Assembly (NCBI GenBank): GCA_905209085.1
Contig: CAJLRM010000001.1
Coordinates: forward strand, 434,001-498,000
DNA length: 64,000 bases
Direction of reading: 5' to 3'
DNA from: an uncultured Eubacteriales bacterium
Lineage (GTDB): Bacteria; Bacillota; Clostridia; Christensenellales; Borkfalkiaceae
Shown here: piece by piece, positions 57,427-64,000 of the stretch
Layout: the number at the start of each line of letters is the position of its first letter
Numbering within the stretch: the stretch's first letter is position 1
The notes under the pieces: model-generated
The model's database searches: none
Seen by the model: only the letters and a program-made list of their open reading frames with translations
What the model was told of the DNA's origin: nothing
Translations under genes and position numbers: made by a program

Positions 57427-57855
57427 TCACATTTCAGATACGGATTTCGGCTTGTAATACGCAAAATCCGTTTGGACGTTCCTGTAAAATTCGCCGTAAT
57501 CTTTTACGCTGTTTACCGTCAAAAAGTCCGTTATCTTTTTGACTTGCTCGCGCGATAGGCTTTCGCTGCCGCCGTCGTTGCCGGAACTGAAAAAGACGGC
57601 GGGACCGACAATGGCGTCTTTATATTCGGGACGATAAAAATTCGGCTCCAATCCTATGAGCAGACCTTCGTCGTTGCAAAAGCCGTGAATGTCGTCTATA
57701 TCCGGCAAATATACCACGTCTATATTTCCGCCCACGATTTTCTGTATCGGACTTAATCCCTTGTCGATTGCCGTTACTTCGGGCTTTTGATACGGATATT
57801 TGACAACGGCAACGATTTTGTTTTCGTTTTCCGCTTGTTCAAAAATATCTTCCAT
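57427..57855 (-). CDS. DUF3846-type ICE protein
   Basis: A 142-residue protein with the DUF3846 pattern: IVAVVKYPYQKPEVTAID, LSPIQKIVGGNIDVVYL, then DIHGFCNDEGLLIGLEPN. Proteins of this family are near-universal in Bacillota conjugative elements; function unknown. A C-terminal extension (about 100-142) is helical. The stop abuts the YodL-like gene. Confidence 0.75.
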   Translation of the reverse strand: MEDIFEQAENENKIVAVVKYPYQKPEVTAIDKGLSPIQKIVGGNIDVVYLPDIDDIHGFCNDEGLLIGLEPNFYRPEYKDAIVGPAVFFSSGNDGGSESLSREQVKKITDFLTVNSVKDYGEFYRNVQTDFAYYKPKSVSEM

Positions 57856-58101
57856 TTACGCAGTCTCCTTTTTCCGTTTTCCTTTCTTGTAGTCGGCGTA
57901 GCCTTTGTAGCGCAGCAGTTCGCGTTCGGACGTGTAGCAGACCTCCTGAATGGCGATGCCGAGCATCTGTTTTACCACGCGGCGGTCGGCGGGGGCGAGC
58001 CGAACGGTCGCCTCCCGCATATCGCGCAGTTTTGTAAGAAGTTCGTCTTTGGACGAAAATTCGATTGCTTCCAAAATCGGTACGATTTCTCCGTTTATCA
58101 T
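57856..58101 (-). CDS. Small ICE protein
   Basis: An 81-residue helical, charged protein (SSKDELLTKLRDMREATVRL) with a basic C-terminus KKGKRKKETA. It overlaps the ArdC-like gene by 4 nt, so the two are translated together. A role as partner of that protein is possible but not shown. Confidence 0.6.
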   Translation of the reverse strand: MINGEIVPILEAIEFSSKDELLTKLRDMREATVRLAPADRRVVKQMLGIAIQEVCYTSERELLRYKGYADYKKGKRKKETA

Positions 58102-59084
58102 CCCATCACCGCCTCGCTTTTCGTTCTCTGCATTTGTTTCGGCTGCCTGACCGTCTTTTTCTCTTTCGGCTTCGCGTCCGTGATTTCGGGTTCCGTCTTT
58201 TCGGCGGCAGCCTGCGCTTCTGCATAAAGTTCCTTTGCGACCACGCCTTCGGCGGAATTAATCATACGCTGGGATACCGAACGAATCACGCCGACGTTCT
58301 CCGCAAAACGGGAGATATTGGAATCGCTCATCCCCTCGAAGTCGGGCGCGACGAGCGCAGGCGCGTTCAGATTCAGACGTTTGCAGACGGTATGCGCGAT
58401 TGCGCTCACTTCGATTGTGTTGATGTTTGCCATATCCGTAGGCGTAATCCCTTGAAAATGCCTTCTGTCGCGCATGAGCACGTTTGCCGCCGAGACCTGC
58501 TGCACGAGCACGCGCAGGGCGTCCTCTTTGGACAGATCGGCTCGGACGGAAATTGTCTTGTTAAGCGTGTCCAAAATCCCGTGGCTTTCGTCCTCGGTTT
58601 TTTCGTGCGTCTTGAACTCAAAGTCTTTCGCCGTGCCCTTAATTGCCGCCACAACGATATCGCAGCGGTCGATGACCGCGTTTTCCGCAAGAACGTCTTT
58701 GAGAGGTTCTCCGTCCGTTTGGGATACGTCGTACACGAAGTTGACCTCATAGCCCGTAATGGTATCGAGTGTCTTTTCAGTAATGTTGCCGTCTTTATCG
58801 GTGGACACTTTCGACGCAAATTTTGGGGCTATAATTTTGATAGAAGTCTGTCCTTTTTGAACATGTCGGCGCTTGTAATTCCAAGCGTTCATTCCGTTGA
58901 CAAAAGTCGCTTTCGGATTCTGCATCAGAATCAGCATCTGATTGCGCAGACTGTACCTGCCGAGATTGGGCATCGTGTCGATAAGTTCCGCATAACGCCC
59001 CTCTTTCATCCATGTAAGGAATTGCTCGTCTGCCGCGGCAATCATATCGTCCGGGTTGAATTTCAGTTTCTTTTCTGTTTCCAT
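58098..59084 (-). CDS. ArdC-like ssDNA-binding/antirestriction protein
   Basis: 328 residues from ATG 59084 (AAGGAGAAG upstream). The N-terminal 140 residues match the ArdC/LtrC ssDNA-binding domain: LGRYSLRNQMLILMQNPKAT, then FVNGMNAWNYKRRHVQKGQ. The middle is a degenerate metallopeptidase-like region without HExxH. The C-terminus is Lys/Glu-rich. ArdC-type proteins protect entering single strands from restriction and help establishment in the recipient. Confidence 0.75.
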   Translation of the reverse strand: METEKKLKFNPDDMIAAADEQFLTWMKEGRYAELIDTMPNLGRYSLRNQMLILMQNPKATFVNGMNAWNYKRRHVQKGQTSIKIIAPKFASKVSTDKDGNITEKTLDTITGYEVNFVYDVSQTDGEPLKDVLAENAVIDRCDIVVAAIKGTAKDFEFKTHEKTEDESHGILDTLNKTISVRADLSKEDALRVLVQQVSAANVLMRDRRHFQGITPTDMANINTIEVSAIAHTVCKRLNLNAPALVAPDFEGMSDSNISRFAENVGVIRSVSQRMINSAEGVVAKELYAEAQAAAEKTEPEITDAKPKEKKTVRQPKQMQRTKSEAVMG

Positions 59085-59108
59085 TTTTTACTTCTCCTTT
59101 TTGAGTTT

Positions 59109-59348
59109 TTACATTTCAAAACCGCGCTTACGCGCTTCGGGTTCAATCACGCCGTACACGTCGTCCGCATAGAAAACGCCCGTAAAGATATTGTAGATAG
59201 CCGTACATTCGGTACCGTCCTGCGTGCGCACGATATAGGTGGTGACGCCGCGCTCCGTCCGGCTGTCTATGATTTCCACCTCTTCCGTATGCCTTCTTTG
59301 TCCGTCCGTTTCCTGACTCTGCCGGTAAGCCATAACTTTTCGTGCCAT
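59109..59348 (-). CDS. Small ICE protein
   Basis: A 79-residue beta-rich protein (EVEIIDSRTERGVTTYIVRT, then AIYNIFTGVFYADDVYG) behind AAAGGAGAG, between the VirB4-like and ArdC-like genes. Its pattern recurs in ICE transfer operons; no function assigned. Confidence 0.6.
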   Translation of the reverse strand: MARKVMAYRQSQETDGQRRHTEEVEIIDSRTERGVTTYIVRTQDGTECTAIYNIFTGVFYADDVYGVIEPEARKRGFEM

Positions 59349-59359
59349 ATTTCTCTCCT

Positions 59360-61939
59360 TTACCCGAATATTTTTTCAAAGTACGGCGTCGCCACAATGC
59401 GGATATTCGTCCTGCTTTCGGGCGAACTGATAAGGAACGCGCAGCCACGCTCGTTATGTACGATATTGTCCGCCTCAATCTCGTTAATCTGCCCGGCTTT
59501 CTCGTAAAGCGCGCATAAATCGTTCATATCGTTGGGCGAAAGCGGAAAGATAAGAGAGTATTGCGATACGCCTATGATAGCCATTGACTTTCTTGCCGTT
59601 TCGGGCGTACCAGCAAAGTCCTTGATAGACTGCGTAATGACGATTTCCATACCGTTGTATTTGCGGATACGCTTTGCCATTTGATACATAAAATCCAGCG
59701 CAATCGGGTATTTCTCGTCGATAAACAAATGACATTCATCCACTACGACGATTATCTTTCTGTCCGTGCCGTTTTTCAGATTGTAGTCGCGATTCCTGAT
59801 GACCTCGTTTTCGAGATACTTCAAGACCAAAAGCATCTGCGCGTTGGCTATCTGTCCGTTTTTATTTGCGAGCAGTTTTTGGAAGTCAAAACACACGAAG
59901 TTCTCGTCCGTTTCAAAACCTGACGCGCCGTTCCATAGGTTGGAATTCCGTCCTCCCGATTTGAATTTGGCGATATAGTTTTCAATGACTTTCAGACACG
60001 CGCGGTTATAGTCGTCGCCCGCCTGAACGAGCTTTTCATCGATGAGTGCGGCAAGGTCGTCAAATGTCGGATAGTCCGCCGGCGTGAGAGCGGAAAGGTC
60101 GCTCATCGGCGTAATACCCTTGCGCCCGTAAATCTCTATCGTCAGCTTGTTCAGGAGTTCAAGGCTGTCGGCATTGATGCCCGTCAGAATCAGCCGATAG
60201 AACTCTTCTAAAAATTGCAGGTGCGAGAAAAAGCTGTTTCTCGTGCCGTCATCGTTCTCGTCGTCCAATGCCGATATAATCTGAAACGGATTGAGTTTGC
60301 CGTGTTTCGAGGATGCTACGTCTAAAACTTTACCGTGCAGGTTCTTTGCGAGCGTCAGATATTCGCCTTCGGGATCGAGTACAAAGATTTTCGCGTTACA
60401 GGACGCAAAATGCGTCAACAATGTTTTTGTCGCATACGACTTTCCGCTCCCCGATTTGCCGATAACGACCATATTCGAATTGACATATTCGCTGTCGCGT
60501 TTAAAAAAGTCCACGAACGCAGGCAGTTTATTTTCGCCGAGCAAAATGCCGTTCTCATCGTCTATGGCATTGCTGACGAACGGAAAGCACGCCGCAATGG
60601 ACGACGACTGTATGCCGCGGGAGATTTTTACGGCGTCGTATGCCGCAAATTCACTCGTAAGATAAGCGTCCGCTTGCCGACCGAACATTTCGTTTGCCGA
60701 AAAGCCGAGTTCGCGTATCTTGCGCCGAACGAGCCGCTTGTTGTCCGCCTTTCCTTTTTCGTCGTATGCGGTGATGATAAAGGTCGTATCGAACAGCACT
60801 TCGTTGTCGTTTTGCAGCCGTGCGAGCAATGCCGAAAGCGTTTCGACGTGCGTCGTCTTGTCAATGATTTTGCTCGCTTTGCCTTTGGCTTGCGCGGAGA
60901 GTTCCATAATCGCCGTGTCGATCCGCTTTAAGGTTTTGGATTTTTCCACGGGTTTTAGTTTCATCACGACTTTTGTATTCGGCAAATCGAACAATTCTTC
61001 GCCCCAAGCGTTCGGTACTTTCAAAGGATAGCCCGTAATGACAAAGTGCGAAAGCTGCTTATCGTCCTGAATAGCAGAAGTAAGGCGGAACGCCACCTCG
61101 CGCGGGGCGGCAAGCTCGTCCGTCACGTCGAGTTTTTTGGAAAGCGCGATAAATTCCGCAAGTTCCGTATCTTTGAGTATCTTTGTTTCAATACTGCCCG
61201 ATAAAAGCGTTCCGCGCATGACCGAGAGCGTTGCCATAAGACTTGTCTTATTCCTGTCCGTAACCACTATGTAGTAGCAACTGTATTTAACCTGCTGCTC
61301 CGTGTTCAGCGTATCCGCGAGCGCGAGCCTGTCCTGAATGATGTCGATGCGCGCGGCGTATTCCCCGTCCGTAAGGTCGCCGTTTTCGTTCGCTTCCGCA
61401 AGGGCGACGATGCGGTTCAAATCCGCCTGAATATGCCTGTCGAAGTCGAGCGGTTTTTCGAGTTTGACGATTGCCGCTTCCTGACTTGCGCCAATGCTCG
61501 TGAGTACCTTCGTAAGCACGCCGTCGATGAGATAATTCTGCTTGTTCGCTCTGAGCAGGCGGAACTCAATAGGCTTGATTTCGAGTACGCCCGTAAAACT
61601 GCCGTCCTTGTTCACGATACTGTTCCCGTCTATCCGTTCGTAAGGGATGATACTCTGAATGTTCGCCGCGTCCTTACCTTTTGCCGAATATTTCTTTCTG
61701 CTGAAAATATGCCGCGCCAAGTAAAGTGCGCATTTGTAGATACGTTCCTCTCCGACGGGGATAAACAGCGGAATAAACAGGCAGACAATACCGAGCGCGA
61801 TATACAGGCGGTACGGCAGGTTGCTCGCCACGGCAAGCGCGACGAGTCCCAGCCCGACCAAACCCAAAATCACGTCCGATACCGTGACGCCCTTGTAAAA
61901 GCTGGTCTGTACTTTTGTGTTGCGGGGTATCAGTCTCAT
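59360..61939 (-). CDS. VirB4/TraE-type conjugation ATPase with PrgI-like N-terminus
   Basis: 859 residues. Residues 1-85 contain two membrane helices and the opening MRLIPRNTKVQTSFYKG, like PrgI/VirB3 proteins, here fused to the ATPase. Walker A GKSGSGKSYATK lies near 491-502 and Walker B IIVVVDECHLFID near 727-739. TQSIKDFAGTPE is the following conserved segment. It powers assembly of the type IV secretion channel at the membrane. The start overlaps the VirB6-like stop by 4 nt. Confidence 0.9.
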   Translation of the reverse strand: MRLIPRNTKVQTSFYKGVTVSDVILGLVGLGLVALAVASNLPYRLYIALGIVCLFIPLFIPVGEERIYKCALYLARHIFSRKKYSAKGKDAANIQSIIPYERIDGNSIVNKDGSFTGVLEIKPIEFRLLRANKQNYLIDGVLTKVLTSIGASQEAAIVKLEKPLDFDRHIQADLNRIVALAEANENGDLTDGEYAARIDIIQDRLALADTLNTEQQVKYSCYYIVVTDRNKTSLMATLSVMRGTLLSGSIETKILKDTELAEFIALSKKLDVTDELAAPREVAFRLTSAIQDDKQLSHFVITGYPLKVPNAWGEELFDLPNTKVVMKLKPVEKSKTLKRIDTAIMELSAQAKGKASKIIDKTTHVETLSALLARLQNDNEVLFDTTFIITAYDEKGKADNKRLVRRKIRELGFSANEMFGRQADAYLTSEFAAYDAVKISRGIQSSSIAACFPFVSNAIDDENGILLGENKLPAFVDFFKRDSEYVNSNMVVIGKSGSGKSYATKTLLTHFASCNAKIFVLDPEGEYLTLAKNLHGKVLDVASSKHGKLNPFQIISALDDENDDGTRNSFFSHLQFLEEFYRLILTGINADSLELLNKLTIEIYGRKGITPMSDLSALTPADYPTFDDLAALIDEKLVQAGDDYNRACLKVIENYIAKFKSGGRNSNLWNGASGFETDENFVCFDFQKLLANKNGQIANAQMLLVLKYLENEVIRNRDYNLKNGTDRKIIVVVDECHLFIDEKYPIALDFMYQMAKRIRKYNGMEIVITQSIKDFAGTPETARKSMAIIGVSQYSLIFPLSPNDMNDLCALYEKAGQINEIEADNIVHNERGCAFLISSPESRTNIRIVATPYFEKIFG

Positions 61940-63633
61940 TCTTTTCTGTTCTCCTTCTTATCTGCTTGCTCAATCGGGCGCTTGACAACGGCGTGATTGA
62001 CGACCGATTTCCCCTGCACGATATTCTTAACGCGGGGAATGAAGTTTTTGCCCGCCGTGATTACGCCGCCCTGTATCATATCTTTGAGCACGCCCGCAGG
62101 CAGGGTAGCAAGCCGCGTTGCGCCTTTTGCAACCGAACCGAACGTAACGGGTTTCTTCGCCGCTTGTTCCACGTCGTCTTTTTGTTCTCCCTGTCCGTTC
62201 ACGGCAGCGGTTTCGTCGCTTTGGCTTTGCATATCCTTCACGTCCGCGCTCGTTGTTTCCGAAACGATATTGTCCGTTGCGGATACTTCCGCGGCAACCG
62301 CCGTATGGTCGGCAGAATTCTGGTCTGCGGACGGGGTGTTTTGCCCGTCGTCCTTTCGATTCGCGGCGCTTTGTACTTCATCGCCGTTTGTAGGCGTTCC
62401 GCCCGTGCCGCCGTCTCCCCCGCTGCCTCCGCCGTTCGGATCGTCGCCGCCGTCATCTTCAAAGTATTGATTGCGTTGCGAATGAATCGCGGAAGAAAGA
62501 CTTTCGGACATGGTGGCGCCGCGTTTGCGGTTGGTCAGTAAATCCGTGCCGCCTATAATCATTCCCGCCGCACCCGCAGCCACGCGCCCTGCCGTTCCGA
62601 CCATGTGCATACCCGAATGAACGTTACTCATCATCTGCTGCATTTCCTGCATACCTGCGTTCGAGCCGGTGAGCTGGGCGATTATCATGTTCGCTTTCGT
62701 AATCGAGAACGCGCCGCCTATCACGAACAGGAGCTGCACGATGCCGTCTTTGAAAGCGTTGCCGAAAAAGGTAATCTGCGAGATTTGCGGCACGACGAGA
62801 AAGAAGATATTCATCGACAGTATGATACCGTAGGCGGACAGCACCTTCGACACGAGCATTTCCCGCCAGATACGGAACCTGCCGCCGTCGTCGAGCGGAA
62901 TGGTCGATACCGATGCCGGGGATACGATATACAAAAGGATAATATCGAATATCCTCTGTACGAACATAACCGCCGACATAACGAACATCACGAGTATCAC
63001 CAAGCCGCCCGTAATGCCTACAAAAAAGTTCATTTCGGAAAGGTCGTAGTATTGCTTGACGACGGACAGCGAGTTGTAGTCGAGCTGTCCCGTAATAAAC
63101 ATCCGCTCGATTTCCGCACGGCTTGCCGCAGGACCGATATAGGCATCGTAGCCGCTGGTAACCAATATCTGTCCGCCTATCGTGGACGCCGTGTTTCCGT
63201 CAACCATAGAACCCGTCATGCTCGCGTGTATCGCGCCCACGACCACGTTCGCAAGCATAATACCCGCTATGAGCAGAAACGGAATCAAGAGAAAAATTAC
63301 GAAACTTTGTAAGGACTTCACGAGTATCTGCCCTTTGGTTTTCTTGTGCTGCGGATCGGCCGCTTCGCTCTTTATGATTGCGATGATGACGAACACAAAG
63401 AGCAGAATCACGCCCACCAACAACACGCCTAAAAAAGCGTTCCGTATTTCGGGCGACAGAATAAAGTGCGTCAGAATTTCTTCTTGACTGCCGCCTATAT
63501 TCACCGTTTCGATTCCCGCGAGTTTGCAGAATATATCCCGTATAAAGTCCAGAAGATAACAGATGGATTTTTGCAGGGTGTAAAATACGTCGTATATCCA
63601 CCCGAAGAAAACGTCGGAAAGCCATTCGCCCAT
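61936..63633 (-). CDS. VirB6/TrbL-like conjugation channel protein
   Basis: A 565-residue protein with about seven membrane helices over residues 1-330 (FLGVLLVGVILLFVFVIIAI and others) and a conserved DIILLYIVSPASVSTIPLDD segment. A Gly/Asp/Asn-rich, probably disordered, C-terminal 200 residues follows (DDGGDDPNGGGSGGDGGTGG). It forms part of the inner-membrane channel. The VirB2-like gene lies 13 nt upstream. Confidence 0.85.
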   Translation of the reverse strand: MGEWLSDVFFGWIYDVFYTLQKSICYLLDFIRDIFCKLAGIETVNIGGSQEEILTHFILSPEIRNAFLGVLLVGVILLFVFVIIAIIKSEAADPQHKKTKGQILVKSLQSFVIFLLIPFLLIAGIMLANVVVGAIHASMTGSMVDGNTASTIGGQILVTSGYDAYIGPAASRAEIERMFITGQLDYNSLSVVKQYYDLSEMNFFVGITGGLVILVMFVMSAVMFVQRIFDIILLYIVSPASVSTIPLDDGGRFRIWREMLVSKVLSAYGIILSMNIFFLVVPQISQITFFGNAFKDGIVQLLFVIGGAFSITKANMIIAQLTGSNAGMQEMQQMMSNVHSGMHMVGTAGRVAAGAAGMIIGGTDLLTNRKRGATMSESLSSAIHSQRNQYFEDDGGDDPNGGGSGGDGGTGGTPTNGDEVQSAANRKDDGQNTPSADQNSADHTAVAAEVSATDNIVSETTSADVKDMQSQSDETAAVNGQGEQKDDVEQAAKKPVTFGSVAKGATRLATLPAGVLKDMIQGGVITAGKNFIPRVKNIVQGKSVVNHAVVKRPIEQADKKENRKE

Positions 63634-63646
63634 ATTCTTCCGTTCC

Positions 63647-63943
63647 CTATGCTATCTGCGATTTCACCCACTCTTCCAAAATGGGCATTGCTATCTTCAA
63701 AGCTACCATGAGAATGAAGATAATGAGAAAACCGACGATTGCGCCGATCAGGTCTTTCTTTGCTTTTTCGCGGCTGTTCTGTTCGTCCGACTTGGCGATT
63801 TTAATGCCGAGAAAAATACAGTAAATCATGCCAACCGCCCCGACGATTGCAATGCACGGCCATAACAGTGCGTTCAGAACGTCCAAAACGGGCGCTATGA
63901 TAGGTGCAAAATCGACAGCCAAAAGCGTTGATAATATTTGCAT
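63647..63943 (-). CDS. VirB2/TrbC-like pilin subunit
   Basis: A 98-residue protein with two membrane helices (about 26-48 and 66-88) separated by a short charged loop (KSDEQNSREKAKKDL), the layout of VirB2-like conjugation subunits in Gram-positive ICEs. The start has AAGGAGGT upstream. The hydrophobic N-terminus could be a cleaved signal. Bases 63944-64000 hold only its leader. Confidence 0.75.
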   Translation of the reverse strand: MQILSTLLAVDFAPIIAPVLDVLNALLWPCIAIVGAVGMIYCIFLGIKIAKSDEQNSREKAKKDLIGAIVGFLIIFILMVALKIAMPILEEWVKSQIA

Positions 63944-64000
63944 AATACCTCCTTGTGATAGTTATTTTCGGCTCGAAACAAGCCGTATTCGGGCTTTTCC

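Larger units (their letters stand above)
47763..64000. mobile_element. Integrative conjugative element (left part)
   Basis: It begins at the interrupted tRNA-Leu and continues beyond the window. It carries a complete intron-bearing tRNA-Leu, tyrosine integrase, excisionase-like protein, two DNA methyltransferases, prim-pol-like protein, small ICE accessory proteins (DUF3846, YodL and DUF1281-like types), an ArdC-like protein and VirB4/VirB6/VirB2-like conjugation proteins. All protein genes read leftward toward the integrase. The relaxase and coupling protein must lie beyond 64000. The exact left boundary is inferred from the tRNA break. Confidence 0.75.

Overview
The window looks like a chromosomal segment of a low-to-medium GC member of the Bacillota, most likely an uncultured gut member of the Clostridia. 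The reasons are strong AGGAGG-type ribosome binding sites, a Gram-positive type SOS box, a zeta-type toxin, a Gram-positive ICE conjugation module, and a large secreted glycan-degradation locus. A position near Christensenellales is only an impression from protein style. Two integrated elements flank a core region that runs from about 20.2 to 47.7 kb.

Left element (start of window to about 20.17 kb). It opens with an N6-methylase-like gene and a small gene. A visibly AT-rich two-gene CBASS defence cassette follows (CD-NTase plus S-4TM pore effector), flanked by a 28-nt imperfect direct repeat. Next comes a rolling-circle module: a nested hairpin that is an origin candidate, an HUH Rep, and an antitoxin/zeta-toxin pair. 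A long leftward operon resembles a filamentous-phage (inovirus) morphogenesis block. It encodes two small early proteins, four membrane-anchored surface proteins (three with Big2-like Ig domains), a pIII-like adsorption protein, a small membrane protein in the pVI position, and a Zot/pI-like ATPase. Regulators, zinc-ribbon proteins, a promoter with a perfect Gram-positive LexA box, a 169-nt nested hairpin, an 11-bp-phased GTAC array, an excisionase, an integrase and a fusion of three excisionase-like modules complete it. The element ends at a tRNA-Arg(CCG) locus.

Core region. It holds mnmA; a secreted GH127-type arabinofuranosidase with a winged-helix regulator; an ABC exporter under a TetR repressor; a SecB-like chaperone; an OGG-type DNA glycosylase; a stand-alone trpB behind a classical attenuator (leader peptide MFLSNAWWRG with tandem Trp codons); a tRNA cluster (Gly, Val, Gly, Cys); and a nine-gene carbohydrate operon. 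That operon encodes an LplABC-type transporter, a nucleoside hydrolase, two sialidase-fold proteins, a secreted repeat protein, a sugar kinase and an HpcH-type aldolase. A divergent AraC regulator lies beside it.

Right element (about 47.76 kb to beyond the window end). This is an ICE. It begins at an interrupted host tRNA-Leu 5' half and carries a complete tRNA-Leu(UAA) gene with a 205-nt group I intron exactly in the anticodon loop. An integrase, an excisionase, two DNA methyltransferases, a short prim-pol-like protein, many small ICE accessory proteins, an ArdC-like protein and VirB4, VirB6 and VirB2-like conjugation proteins follow, all read leftward. The most notable signals are the intron-bearing, element-borne tRNA that would be a poor target for its own integrase, the inovirus-like element with its strand-swap-like surface proteins and shared regulatory array, and the trp attenuator.
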